Shown: positions 47,421-59,580, numbered from the stretch's first letter. The stretch is 64,000 nucleotides of DNA from Phoronis australis (GCA_002633005.1 NMRA01000269.1:409169-473168); one strand, 5' to 3'. Notes: generated from the sequence alone by a model not told the origin. Numbers and translations are program-made.

Positions 47421-49154
47421 ACTTCACAGTCAAAATTCCACCCAAATGGAGAATAAGTGTGCACCAATTTCATTGCCATGTGAACCGCGGTCAAAGTGAA
47501 CCAATTCGCCAGTGATAAAATGGCCACAGCAGGCAAGCTGTCTGCGGGGTCAGTAAAAGACTAAAGAGATGTCATCAGAAGAAAAATTCGTCGAGATGTT
47601 CTCATGTGATTTTGCGTACAAACGATTAGAATTAATATCTGTCATAAGTCGTAACATTACTCACATGAGTAGGTCACATTAATAGCACAATTTAGAAATT
47701 TCTTTGGAAAAGGTTGCAGATGGCACATTTGAAAGTTATCTTTTACATTTACGCACCTAATCAGATTTTGGCAGAACCAGGGAGTGGACATGACCATAAA
47801 AATACGCTCATGGAGGGATTTTCCAACAAAACATTTGTTGAGTCCCTCCCTTGTGACATCCTAGATCAGCCAGTGTATTGTACTACAGACCTACACTATT
47901 TGGTTACGTAATATCTACCTCTCTTAGGGCACAGACAATAGCGCCCATCAAAGCTCTATAAATATTATTCATCTTGTTTTTGGTGAGATTTTACCAGACA
48001 GCAGTCAAAATTCATAAGGCTTTTTAAAACTAGCCTAACTCCGTATGAGCGCAGCGTCAACGAAAACTGCTTAGTTAGACGAACTGTTCATATTAGTTTA
48101 AGTAGTTAACGGCATCAAAGTAAACAATAGGTGATACTGTCGTCATCAAAGTCATTGCAAGGGAGTGCTGATGCACAAGGTGAAATTCAAGGTAGACTGA
48201 GAAATGGCGGGTTTTTCATCCCGCGCGCGCTAAGATCTTTTAAAGTGGCAATTTGAGAACATTTGTGTGTAATAAATGACACAAAAAATATTTCTAAATC
48301 GACTGGTGATTATTTGAGCAAAATGTTATCAATATTAGTGGCGACACTGCCCTTTAATTACTGACAAGAACAGTGCCCAAGTCGATAACTTCGATAAGGC
48401 CGAAGTTAACCATTCATACTAACCCACAGCGTAGATACTCCACCGTTAAATCCACCTGTTAACTGCGAAGTACCTGTTAACTGCGAAGTTAACTGGCGCC
48501 ATTAACTTCGATCCAGGACCAAAGTTAACTTTTCATTCAGACTGTAACTCCCAAAAACATTGACGCATGACGTCAGTATGAAAGGGCCTATATAGGAAGT
48601 CACACATGACATTGTATATGAAAAACTGGGAGGGTACTGACAAGGCTCCAGTCATCACCATGGGAGCCCAGGGGTTAGCAAATACTACCAAACAGACCTC
48701 ATTATCTCCCTGTTATGGAAACCTCAAAGTTGGGTGACTAGAAACAAAAAACAGATGGGTTTGATTTCTTTAGCAATTCAACCAATTCTAAGATCTGGTG
48801 TGCCACACTCCATAAATGCAAAGCAGTTGCAGTAGACCAACCAATTTTAAGGTCATTTCCAAACACATTTCATGCTTCATGCAGGACCCCAGGAAAATGT
48901 CAAAGTTTGGCTAACTTCAGAACATCTCAAAAATGTCTGATCAGATTCATATGATAATTTCAAATAAGTATGCTTCATACATTGCTCTACAAAATACTTC
49001 AGAAATTGTTTTTAAAATGTTCCATTTTTGCATGAGGCTATCAAAAATAACTTTCATGGTTTTTAGGAAAAAATCAAAAGTGGTATAAACAGAATGTTAT
49101 TTCAAAGAACTGAGTAACATCGTTTTTGAGATTTCATCTTGAAATTTACATCAA
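47421..49154. promoter_or_regulatory. Region upstream of the AFF start codon; promoter not resolved
   Basis: No TATA box or initiator can be placed with confidence. A GCGCGCGC run at about 48222-48230 and GGCGCC at 48496 are the only CpG-rich spots. At 48370-48540 repeated GTTAACTGCGAAGT and AACTTCGAT units form an imperfect palindromic cluster, probably a small MITE. Confidence 0.25.
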
Positions 49155-49155
49155 C
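48885..49155. repeat. ~270-bp dispersed repeat (family 4), inverse orientation
   Basis: GTCAAAGTTTGGCTAACTTC, CTGATCAGATTCATATG, CCATTTTTGCATGAGGCTAT and TTTTTGAGATTTCATCTTGA follow the inverse order of 36057-36325. Confidence 0.7.
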
Positions 49156-49514
49156 TGAAATATGGCCACGTATTTTTTTACATATATATTTATTATGATT
49201 GATAAACAAGTACAAAAGCACAAAGAAAAACATCCACTCATACACGCATGCACTCCTCAGGAAAGACCATTCTCGCATAAAGTAAAACGACTGCTTCAGG
49301 GAATAAATGGGAACAACAAAACCTTCCCGCTTCCCAGAAAAGCCGTCACAGACAAAATTGTTTATACACAATTAATTTTTCAGCGTTATAGTACTCATGA
49401 GTATATGCAACAAACGTGTGAATATTAGGTATATTTTTAAGACATCTCTCCTTGTAAATGTACTGTTTGGCTAGTAAAAGCAAAGTGTTAAACAGAAAAT
49501 CCTGTGTCTCAAAA

Positions 49515-49936
49515 GTCCCGTTTAGACATCAACTTTTGGCCTGGTGCAACTGACACGGAGCAAATTGACCCGTGTCAAGCGGCCGTTTACACACACAACT
49601 CACTAACCGTGGCGAGACAGAAATTAAAGGCTGGAGAGACTGGATCGCACATGCGCAGGTTTACAAATGACGAGAGTTGCAGAGACAAAGAACCAGTACG
49701 TAGGTCATTGCACAAGCGCAGTAGAGATGATCCTTTCCGCCTTACTCCAGTTTCGCATTTAGACTTATAATTGACACGGCGCAAGATGTTCGGGCACAAA
49801 TTACTCTACCTCACAAATGGGTGACAAAAATTTGTCACCGCGGTGTCAATTTGCGCCGTGTCAGTCCGTTTACACACTGGAACAACTCGCTCCGTGTCAG
49901 CTGATCCGTGTCAACTTTGTAAGTGTAAACGGCACT
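49515..49936. mobile_element. MITE family 3 relative, ~422 bp
   Basis: Left end GTCCCGTTTAGACATCAAC...GCAACTGACACGGAGC; right end, inverted, GTGCCGTTTACACTTACAAA...GACACGGATCAGCTGACACG. Flanked by AAAA on both sides, a possible short target duplication. Interior shares CGCAGTAGAGATGATCCTTT with the copies at 51863 and 53770. Confidence 0.7.
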
Positions 49937-49947
49937 AAAAAGTTATA

Positions 49948-50131
49948 TTAACAATAACAATAATAATAATAATAATAATAATAATAGATAATAATAAACT
50001 TTATTTATAGAGGATAAAATAAAACAGATTTCAAAAAGATGCTTTAGCCAAGGGCTAATATACAGTATGGTCCTCTCACAGCAATAAATTAAATTAAATT
50101 AAATTAAATCAAATTAAGTTAGATTAAGTTA
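49948..50131. repeat. AAT and AAATT microsatellites
   Basis: (AAT)n at 49958-49995, then an AAATT run at 50084-50110 decaying into AAATC/AAGTT units. Confidence 0.9.
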
Positions 50132-51862
50132 AGTCCAAGAATAACATTTTTGTAAGAAATACAGTTGGGAAGCTGAATGTGACACTTTTGAATTAATTTT
50201 CTGCATTAATTCCAAAAATCTTCTTCAGGGCGACATTTCCAAAAAAGGTGTGACAACACATATGTAGCTTTATTACAAAAGGAAATAAATTAGAAACCCG
50301 AGCTTGGATTTTGACTAAAAAAAGGTATTTGTCACTAAAACCCTGGTCATATTCTAAATTGGAACCATATATTAGGATCCTTTGTAAGTTCATAAGGCAA
50401 TGCGTATATTTTCTTTTAACATAAACTATCTCCCAACTCTATTTCCCATTTACACTCAAGACATGGTTTCTCGATGTTGACACAACAAATATATCTACAA
50501 CCTTCACATACCGTACTTCCTTAAGTGAATAATTGCTGAAGGCACGCAAGGAGAATAGATATTAACACTTTTAAATTTACTTTGAAGTGCTTTCTTTGAA
50601 ACCTTCTTAGAACAGAAACAGCAATATAAAGGTCATGTAAATTAATACTGCTGTTTTGTTGTGGGTGTGCCTTTCTTGTTTTGCTAAATTTTCCAGAAAG
50701 ACATGGTCACATGACTCAATTAATGACAGATTGGTAAAAAGCCACAAATTAAATTCTACGGGCTTTCAACTTTTAGAGAGTTAAAAGCTAGTTTTGTAGA
50801 TTATTGGCTAAATACCATGACTTGGCGACACGGTTCTTTGTTACCTTAATTACAATAATATTCTCAGCCTCTATGCATTTTCAACCTTGTGCAGTAATCC
50901 GTAGAATATTTTGAACACAGCAGTAGTCGAAATAGTCCTTCCTCAGTTTTTTAAAGTTTTAAAGGCTACTTTGCTCCATGTAATAACATAGGTAAAGGGT
51001 TGCATTGTGGGTAATGAAAAGTACAAACAATGCTTATAATGAAGATTCCTTCTAACGTTTATTTATGTTTCCACCAGGTGGTGTGTGAACAAGTTGAAGA
51101 ATTGACATACAGGTTTCATAATTGGATTTTTAACTATACGCTTTTGATAATTGGAGATTCTGCATCACTATTAAATTATCACATCAATGACCAGATGGAT
51201 TTCCAATTTTCCTAGAATTACACAGATATGATAACAATTTCCACTTTCGACAAGTTATTATCACCACCACAAAACATCTAACTAACCTGACTATTACTGC
51301 AACCCTAGCGAATTCAATCAATTCACTTATTGTACGCTGTGCAGGAAAACAAACATGTATCAGATCTAACCATAATCATAATGAGTAACTGCTGCATTGA
51401 AGAGTTAATAGAGATAGATAGGCTGGAAATGGATGTTTAGATTGACCATATGTTGATAGTGCCTCATTGTCAGGGGTTTCTTGGCAAATTTATGACCAAT
51501 GAAAACAGCATATGACCGCTGGGAGGGGGTGTGCGGGCGGAGGGGCAAAAGAAAAGAGAAGTGGGGTGCCAATAGGAGTGCGACTGGAAGATGCAACGAG
51601 AAGAGAACAAGGGTGCTATCTGCCACAGTTGTGTTTACTGGGTCTGGCCATTGGATAAGGGTAGGGGCCACAGGATACTCTAAGGCCGCAAGTGGATTCG
51701 GCTGAAATGCAACCAAAAGATTTATCAGTTCCACCCCCTAATAACCCAGCGTAATCTTGTTACAGCTGGAGACAAATGATAAGATGAAGACTAGGACACA
51801 TTGTGGAATGAATAACAACAAGCAATAAAACACTTATTTAGCAGTTGTTCACAGACCGTAAC
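50132..51862. other. No gene seen
   Basis: A short exon-like stretch at 51078-51112 on the plus strand (VVCEQVEELTY between an AG and a GTTTCA) was noted but not supported. Confidence 0.45.
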
Positions 51863-52424
51863 ATAAGCTTTTTTTACATGGGGAACAGTTGTCGCGACGC
51901 ATGCAAGTTGTCACGGCGCAGCGCAAATTGCACTCCTTTAGTTTCAGTTACACAACATTAGACTGGATCACCTTCCAGTCATTTATATAAAGACTGTCTG
52001 CTCACGCTTGCATAAATAATGTAGTTCACTTTTCGCTTAAAAGCTCGATACAGAGTCCCATATAGTGTCACTATAAACGGTTCTGTGCCAAGCTTTCAAA
52101 CAAAAAGTTTAGTCGTGTTTGCAGCAAGGGAAGTTTGCATAAACAATAGCGAACATCCAAACCACGTGGAATGCCACTGGATCATTCATACATACGCTAT
52201 TGCGCAAGCGTAACCGAGATGATCTCTTTCGCTTTGTGTTTTAGACATGAAGTGGAAACTGATCCGAGTGCAACCTGCTCTACCTCTCAAACCAACGACA
52301 AAAATGGCCGCCACGTCATCGACTTATTCCTTGACAGTCATGTTTACAAACACACACACACACACACACACACTTATGCCCGATCAGCTGTTACGTGTCT
52401 CCCGTGTAAATGCGACTATACATA
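51863..52424. mobile_element. MITE family 3, copy C, containing a CA microsatellite
   Basis: Left end ATAAGCTTTTTTTACATGGG then GAACAGTTGTC; right end CCCGTGTAAATGCGACTATA. The interior shares CATAAACAATAGCGAACATC, CGCAAGCGTAACCGAGATGA and CTACCTCTCAAACCAACGAC with 53770-54367. A (CA)12 run lies at 52349-52373. Confidence 0.75.
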
Positions 52425-52680
52425 GGTATAAATAAGGGGATAAAATCAATCACAAGTATTTAACGATGGGTTAGAGATCTCAAGATGTGATATTCATATT
52501 GCAGGCAGTAATATGTTAAATTGCTCGCTAGAGAACACTAGAGCCAAAACCACTGTTGCAGAAGGAAAGATACAATTTCATTTTAGCACAAGGCTCTCAT
52601 AACAAAGTGCAAATACTGAATATACCTCACTCAGACCATCATCTACAATAGTCAAGGGCAATAGCCGGAAACGTGCTCAT

Positions 52681-52736
52681 ATTTTGAGAACCAGTTTGAT
52701 GCCAGTTATTCAGTGGAGAAAACTGGTTCTCAAAAT
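52681..52736. repeat. 56-nt perfect hairpin repeat
   Basis: Arms ATTTTGAGAACCAGTTT and AAACTGGTTCTCAAAAT are exact reverse complements (17 bp each) with a 22-nt loop. Same family as 15470-15565 and 20163-20240; a half-site occurs near 31960. Confidence 0.9.
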
Positions 52737-53769
52737 TAGGGCACGATATATCAAGCCGTTACTGTTGTCAAGTGCATGCAAGAACCAAAGGTACTGCAGT
52801 GTAACTATATTTTTGCAGGAACTCGGTCTTGACACAATGAATCTGGGGAATATGTGAAGAAAAGAGTCTGCAGTCTGCAGTTCTGGGCTTCATTTCATGA
52901 AACTCTTTTAGTCTCATATTAGATCGAAATAACACTGCTGTCACTTCATCACGTCATGGTGCACTCATTGAACAATGCTGTTGACGGCATACCAACAACC
53001 GAACTTGAGACTTTTATGAAACGGAGCCCTGACTCAGTTGAAAATCACCTCCTTAAAGTATTTATCTCAATTGTTGTCAAGGTCACCTCAGGAATGAGCC
53101 TACTTTCAGTCATCTGGAGATTTTTCAGAAATATCTAAGGCAGTTGGTCACAAATTTAATTACAACTGTGTATATTCACACCCACCATTTCCATTGAGTT
53201 TCTAAAATGACAAATAAAGGCAGACAGGGTGTAGCATACTTACTTAACTTTAGTGAGAACCTTGATGTGCACTAGGTGTCACTACAGTCAAACAACAATT
53301 CAACCAGTGTCAACACACATACAGTCAGATAGTCCTAATGGTCTTTATGACCAGTCATACAGAACATGAGCTCCAAGAAACTGACAGAAGTTCATTTCTG
53401 ACTTAAGTCTAAGACTTGTCTCATCTTCTAAACTCTGAAACTACCACATACCGTTAAGTTAGTGAAGTCAAAAACGTAAGTCAAACTTTTGAAACAGACT
53501 TGAGCCAAATATAAGTTTTATCTTAAAATTGACTGAAATTTAAGATTCGTCTTGGCTCCTACGACTTTCGTTTTGTGGTGTTAGCAAAAGATGTCGCTGT
53601 CAGCAATAGCACGTAGCACAAGTTGCTATCTGCTGAACATTCACCATTCTACCAGTATAACCCTATAACTTTACCTGAACAATTTTTACAGAACTCTTCA
53701 TATTCATAAAATTTATGCAGCGCCATCTTGCCATAGCCCTGATGACCGAAGCATCAACAAAATAACTAC
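52737..53769. other. No gene seen
   Basis: A plus-strand AG at 52819 followed by GAACTCGGTCTTGACACAAT gives a short open frame (ELGLDTMNLGN) with a weak donor. At 53395-53520 repeated CTTAAGTC/GACTTGAG units suggest an old inverted element. Confidence 0.4.
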
Positions 53770-54367
53770 AGTAAGCCTTTTTTACCCGAGGAACAATTGT
53801 CACTCCGCGACTTGTCACAGCCAAAGTTGTTCCACTTTGGTGGCACTTAAACAACAATAGATCGCTTAGTGGACAAGCTTGAGTCATTTACAAGAAGACT
53901 ACCAGCGCATGCTCACATAAACAACAGCGAACGTCCAAATCATGTGGAAATTGTCAACGGATCACCCATATAAATGTTACTGCGCAAGCTTAACAGAGAT
54001 GATCCCTTCCGCCTTTCCCCTGTTTGTGTTTAAACCTGTAGTTGACAACGGAGCAACTGATCGCGTGCGACTTGCTCTACCTCTCAAACCCATATCAAAA
54101 ATGGCCGCGCCCGGTGTCAACTTGCTCTGTGTCAAGTGTTTACACACATACTTGCACCCGATGAGCTATTCCGTGTCAGCTCAGCTCCGCGTCAGCTCAG
54201 CTCCGCGTCAGCTCAGCTCCGCGTCAGCTCAGCTCCGCGTCAGCTCAGCTCCGCGTCATCTCAGCTCCGCGTCAGCTCAGCTCCGCGTCAGCTCAGCTCC
54301 GCGTCAGCTCAGCTCCGTGTCAGCTCAGCTCCGTGTCATCTACACCTCGTGTAAATGTGGCTATTAC
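53770..54367. mobile_element. MITE family 3, copy D, with an internal 16-bp satellite
   Basis: Left end AGTAAGCCTTTTTTACCCGA then GGAACAATTGTC; right end, inverted, GTAATAGCCACATTTACACG then AGGTGTAGATGACACGGAGC. The interior matches copy C. The satellite at 54175-54334 occupies the place where copy C has a single terminal unit. Confidence 0.78.
54175..54334. repeat. 16-bp satellite, exactly ten copies
   Basis: Unit GTCAGCTCAGCTCCGC, period 16, with a few units showing CATCTCAG or CCGT. The unit resembles the MITE's own end (CAGCTGATCCGTGTC), so the array seems to have grown from the terminal repeat. It creates a spurious 151-codon plus frame (SSAPRQL repeats). Confidence 0.95.
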
Positions 54368-54435
54368 AAGGATCCATTAACTGACAGGTCCAACTAAAGT
54401 CTCAGCTCACACCAGTATTCATATACTGCAGGCGT

Positions 54436-54577
54436 GCGTTCAGTAATGCTAGGACCTACGCTAGGACCTAGCCAAAATCTAACTAACGTCACGTGTTCTC
54501 ATTTAAAATACATGGCAATATCTCACACTATCTCGCGAAGTCTTGCTTTTTAGCGAGGTCCTAGCATTATTGAATGG
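54436..54577. mobile_element. MITE family 2, copy 3, inverted relative to copies 1 and 2
   Basis: Left end GCGTTCAGTAATGCTAGGAC with a duplicated CTACGCTAGGACC unit; right end TTTTAGCGAGGTCCTAGCAT then TATTGAATGGG. The interior (TCATTTAAAATACATGGCAA) is the reverse complement of that in copy 2. Confidence 0.8.
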
Positions 54578-55373
54578 GAGGCTGAAGTCCAGTTGGTCTG
54601 ATGGGGCCACTAGACCCTTATCATTATCACATGCCTTGCATTAGTTTCAAATCACTTCCTAGTTCATGCTTGGCTATTCTGCATTGTTTGCGCTGCAACA
54701 TTTTCTCTTCAATAGCAGGCATGTAGGGAGTCAAATCGATAATTCCAGGACAATAGCCTCTGTTTTGCACAAAATCAGAGAAAGAATGCCACCTTTAAAG
54801 ATATATCAATATAGTACACAGAGCTCATGATCAAAACACACCGCTACCAAAATAAACAGACCAAAACTAACACACTGGGCTGAACATTGAAGAAGCAGTT
54901 ACTAGGCTTTTTCACGTTGAGGTTTCCCTGTTTACAAAAAGTATTTCCACTTTGAAGGTTTCAGCTTACTAGGTATGCAAGAGCAATGATTTTCTTAGAA
55001 AATGCTAGGTAAGGCTCAGAAAACAGAAGTAGGAATGACGAAACTAAATCCAAATACAGATCAAAAATGCAACAAAAGGGTAACATCACTGAAACTAAGG
55101 ACATCGTTCTCGACTTTGGCAAAGGTCATAACATTCTTTACTTACAAATCAATGGCAACCTGGGCGAGAAAATTAAGGATCAAAGGGCTAAGTGCTAAAT
55201 GACATTCTCACAGATATCAGCTGTTACTCATATCGCCAGGTTAATAAAGCTATGGAAATACTAGAAACTGAATATCGAGTATCAAATGAAACAATCAGAA
55301 ATGTTCGGGGTGATCCAGTACAATGCACCAGGTTGTGGCACAACCTATCATTGCTAAGCTTGACTGCATTACA

Positions 55374-55420
55374 TGCACGCACGCACGCACGAAAGCACAC
55401 ACACACACACACACACACAT
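55374..55420. repeat. CG/CA microsatellite
   Basis: GCACGCACGCACGCACG followed, after GAAAG, by (CA)12. Confidence 0.93.
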
Positions 55421-56311
55421 ATATTTATTCAATAACTACGCCAGAGAGAGTGGCAAGATTACGCAAGTCTTTGCAAGAAATCACGTGAATTCCAATCCAA
55501 GCACGTGCCCGACAAGCTTTCACACGCAATTTCCGTGCGTCACGGAACGAACCAGACAAAATACAGAGTACAAGTAAGGTGACAACATGCCAATCAAATC
55601 GTTAAGAAGGAGCTGGTTTAGATCCTCCCCTCCCCTCCTCTTTCTCACCATCTCATTCTTCCTGTGAACCTGTCCCTCCCAGTTTCAGTCTAATCCACCT
55701 CCCAGTCTAATCCCCTAATATCACTCTCTACAACTTTAAGCCCTGTAGACCCATGCTAGTGCCTAGCAGAGACTTAAGATGGCTCTGATCCATTCTTGCT
55801 CATGATTGGTCAATAGTCATGACCTGGAGTTACGTAGCAATATTACCAACATCAGGGCACTCAGACTTGTCTACTTACCACAATTATGGTCTTTTACTTT
55901 CAACTTCATGTCGACATCTACCGAGAAATGGCAACACATTTATGATCTTATACTCTCCGTATACCGCACTGGCGTTGGGTCCTGGTAGATGCGCAGAACT
56001 GATGCGACACGTATCAGGCTAGTCAGCTCATGTGAGTTTCCAAATAAGGAAGCCAACAGTCAGGAAAGTGACTGTATTTTCGGCTTGCAGAAAGCAGACT
56101 ATGCGCTGGAGGTTGGAACGAGGCTACTATAGACCTTGCAGTGCAAACACAATGAACTCAATAGTACAGTGCATGTGCCCCCAACTGTAAAAATAGAGTC
56201 CATGCACCATTCCCAAGGACTGACAGAAACTGAAAGCCTTTCATCGTAATAAACGTTTTATGCACTTTACTACATCCAGTGATCATCATGATTTTTCATT
56301 TCTTATTTAAA

Positions 56312-56562
56312 GTTGCATTTCTCCCTGTTAAGTTGGCTAAAAAACGATAATCTAACTGGGCCTTTTACTCTCATAAAATCCATCTCATAACACTTCTCAC
56401 CATGCTCGGATTCTACTTTCATTGTCAAGAAGCCTGTGAATTGTGGCACTGGTTGACATTAGACAACAATTCAAGATAGAGTGGGGTGGTAATGTTTTTA
56501 AACCCCAAAGCACTTCAGTTAAGAATTCAACATTGACAGCTAAACAGCAAAATGCTCCTCAA
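56312..56562. repeat. Two-copy dispersed repeat, copy B
   Basis: Partner of 9471-9800, shorter by internal deletions. Confidence 0.6.
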
Positions 56563-57910
56563 ATTGCATATCATATTAATATTTAACACCTATCTGGCTG
56601 CAAATAAATGCCTTCCTCTCATCTTTTATTCTCAGTAAGAGAATGCAGAAATACAGGTTGATAAGAATACACTTGACTGATCACAGAGTAATCAATAATG
56701 AAACCAGGTCTGCCATATCTGTCTACAATCATCTATAATGCTGCTCATTAAAAGAAGAATCAATTTGAGGGCATTGTCTAATGAGGAAACACTTGAGTTT
56801 ATGGGAAACATTAATACACAAAAAATGTCATTTCTAAAAATACGGGCAATGTGTGTAGCAAAATATGTGAGGATTTCAAAAAAAATTGAATTTCATGCAA
56901 ATATTTGCTTGCTAGTGAACAACCGCTTCTAGAAAGGCCGTCACCAACACACATGGTTTCTTTAGATAAAAATAATAAAATTGCCATTATGGGATAGACC
57001 TGTGATTGAATCCTTCCGAAAATCGTTATCATCTGTCATCAGTTTCATAGGAACACGCCAGCCACATTTTTTGAAAATCCTCCAAACAGTTCAAGAGTAA
57101 GGGCAGCAGGACATCGAATACCCAGACAGAGATGATTGTTAATTTATGCACCCACATATGTACGTATCTGGGCACATAAAAATGACCTGGACACTGTTTT
57201 ACGGTAGTTTTACCGCTGAATTACGCTGAAGCTCCATTTTACCAATACTGTAACTTGCAGCGAGCCATGTTTATTGTTTGCCAAACCGGCAACTGAACAG
57301 CGCCACCTTAAAAAAATCAGGGACTCTACACTTGATTTCTAGAGTAAGCCACACAATCTATCAGAAGCCAAAGTTTCATGTAGTCACTGACTTGTTGATT
57401 TGCACTTGATCAGAGCTCATGACTCTCATGATCTGTCTACATGCTTTGACTCACATATTTAGTGGAATTCACTCAATGTCATACCAGTTATTGTCATAAA
57501 ATGTCAAAAAAACAGATTATTTCCTACTTTATGCCAAGTCGGAACTACAAATGGAACATCCCATTTGTTACTGCAACATACGTCGAACTCAACTGTATGA
57601 CATTGAGTAGGCTCCACCGAACGACTGTCTGTTTTGAAAGGGATTACGGTGATTCTTTTACATAGCATACAACAAGGTAGAAATTTCATTTTGTCAAATA
57701 TCTCATATAGAAAATTTTAATTCATTCAACCAACACACGATAAAAATTGTGATTACCACCCTCCTCTGAAAAACACACGCTTGTCCCCTTCACGTCTAAC
57801 CAGCCAGGTTTTTAAACAGTGTCACTTTTGAACATCCATGTCCTATAGTATTAGGCTAAAAACACTAGCAAATTTTACTTTTTCCCAAGGCCCCTAGATA
57901 AGTACAGTAA

Positions 57911-57946
57911 TCATATCTGGAAATTCTTAAGTTTCCGCAATTGTTT
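57911..57946 (-). CDS. Candidate last exon of the unrecognised gene (KQLRKLKNFQI-stop)
   Basis: Acceptor CTTCAGTTATTTTGCACAG is followed in phase 0 by KQLRKLKNFQI and TGA. It continues exon 59250-59338 in phase, giving ...YPKLRE-KQLRKLKNFQI. Together with the candidate first exon the product would be about 44 residues with a basic C-terminal helix. The nearest AATAAA on the minus strand is several hundred bases further down (around 57270). The frame is also open upstream of the acceptor, so this may be a chance acceptor. Confidence 0.25.
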   Translation of the reverse strand, partial: KQLRKLKNFQI

Positions 57947-58274
57947 CTGTGCAAAATAACTGAAGAGCTTTAGTGCAAGATATCGACAATGCAATGCGGG
58001 CATGGATGAGCAGTCAACTTGTGCCAGCTCATTTCCATAAGAAAATGTCACAGAACTTTGACCTTTTTGCAGTAAAAAAGCAAGGCCGCATAAACACAAA
58101 ATTACATTTATTGTGAACGTCTGTGGCAAGTTACTACCACCACATGCCCAGACGTACAATCCACAGACACGTTCTCGGGGGAAAACGAAAGATCACGCAA
58201 GCCTTTGCAAAATATCAACGTGTATTACAAGTGAAACATGGGATCACACTAGCTTCCTTCAGTGGAGACAAAAG

Positions 58275-58327
58275 TTGCTTTCCCATTAGAGGTAAGTGGG
58301 AAAGGTTACCCTAATCCGAAAGCGACC
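58275..58327. mobile_element. MITE family 1, terminal fragment
   Basis: GCTTTCCCATTAGAGGTAAG, TGGGAAAGGTTA and AATCCGAAAGCGACC: two short ends of family 1 with almost all of the interior deleted. Confidence 0.55.
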
Positions 58328-59249
58328 TTACAGCTAGAAACTCAGCCCAGTGGTTTGCATTAGAAGTCATGCAATACAAGTGAGATCACTTGGGAGGGTA
58401 ATCATTACAAACCAAACACAATGAGTGCCAACACACTGTGAGTAATCTGCCTGCCTGTACCAATACCCAGAGGTCAAGACATTCAACAGCAACACTTCAA
58501 TTAGTTCAACCCCTACATCTTTTCTGACTAAAAGGTCAGTCAAGCACAATATCATAGTAACTGTGAGCAGACAATATGTCTGACCAATCACCAGAATGCA
58601 GACAATGTGTCTGACCAATCAACAGAGGTTAGACAATGTGTCTGAGATGACACCACACTAGACACTAGATGGACAAGTGCAGTGGATGAAAATAAAAAGT
58701 TGAGTGGTCACTTTGGCTTGAGGTCATGAAACTCAAGTTCTGTGACCTGTATGACCTTGACAAACCATGTAACCAATACACATTTTTCAAAAATGTTACA
58801 CAGAATGATGGCAACTCAAGGTGTGATGGTACCAAACCACTGCACACTTAATGGACGAACCAGAATCAACATATAGCTGCCCGTGCATTGGCGATTTAAC
58901 ATGGCCGTGTAAAACGTCAAAACCTGTGAAAATATTTCTTTACTATGAACATCCTGGTATCAACGTATTTGGAGTCTCCACAAGCGCTTTGTCAATTGAA
59001 TAATACATTGCAGTGCTGTCTACAAAGCCACGCCATCTGGTGTAAACTAACCAACAGAGGAACGGCTAAAGGGAGGAGGTTACACCAACCATCTGAAGCG
59101 TCGCTATGAACCATGGCTTTCCAAACGATTGTACACAACAAGCCTGATGGTTCACAGCACCCACGGTGGTGGTAGGTGGTGGCAGGTGGACACAAGTGGG
59201 CATTTGACCAGGCCCACACCTGTATGAGATGCACGTGTAGTTATCATAC

Positions 59250-59338
59250 CTCTCTGAGTTTAGGGTATCCTGTGGTCAGAATTGCTTTAAATTTCCACTG
59301 AATTGTTTCACAGGTAACACGGAAAAGAAGAGTTACGC
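59250..59338 (-). CDS. Unrecognised coding exon with strong splice sites
   Basis: 89 nt between acceptor TCATTCTTTCTGCAG and donor GAG|GTATGA. Only one frame is open: two bases completing a codon, then VTLLFRVTCETIQWKFKAIL and TTGYPKLRE, ending in phase 0. Amino-acid composition looks like a folded or mitochondrial-type peptide (basic and hydrophobic with two aromatic clusters), but I do not recognise the family. It lies about 12 kb upstream of the AFF start on the same strand. The opposite strand also has an open frame (TRKRRVTPAERMRRYLN) with a weaker splice context, treated as a shadow. Confidence 0.5.
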
Positions 59339-59436
59339 CTGCAGAAAGAATGAGGAGATACTTGAATGTATGTGCTGCTATTGAGCGTGTATCCATTTGG
59401 GCACAGAATTATACAATTTGTTGGACAACATTCATA

Positions 59437-59580
59437 ATTTTTGGTGATAACAATCAAAAACACTAGAATAATGTAATCAGCTATTAAAATATTTGTTCAA
59501 AATTCCTTATTCAAAGAAAGCAGTCGGATTCCATGAATTCCACTTGATTTCCATTACCACGGAAAACCAGAATGTCTGCA
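59437..59580. repeat. Two-copy dispersed repeat, copy B
   Basis: Partner of 41338-41480: AATTTTTGGTGATAACAATC, TAGAATAA, TTCCACTTGATTTCCATTAC and CGGAAAACCAGAATGTCTGC. Confidence 0.55.

Larger units (their letters stand above)
54578..57910. other. No supported gene; holds a CA microsatellite and one dispersed repeat
   Basis: A plus-strand AG at 55210 (CATTCTCACAG) opens a frame of about 42 codons (ISCYSYRQVNKAMEILETEY...) whose composition looks protein-like, but the frame runs on into the CA repeat and no family is recognised. Pyrimidine-rich tract at 55625-55700. Confidence 0.4.

Noticed and set aside
47924-47980. Exon-like stretch open on both strands (plus GTDNSAHQSSINIIHLVF; minus ALMGAIVCALRE)
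   Set aside because: Each strand has only one convincing splice site; phases do not connect to the AFF exons or the unrecognised gene.
51078-51112. Plus-strand exon-like VVCEQVEELTY between CCACCAG and GTTTCA
   Set aside because: Phase does not fit other candidate exons and no family is recognised.
53942-54397. 151-codon plus-strand frame with SSAPRQL repeats
   Set aside because: Translation of the 16-bp satellite inside a MITE.
59314-59367. Plus-strand frame TRKRRVTPAERMRRYLN with AG before and GTATGT after
   Set aside because: Overlaps the minus-strand exon 59250-59338, whose acceptor and donor are both stronger and whose frame is longer.
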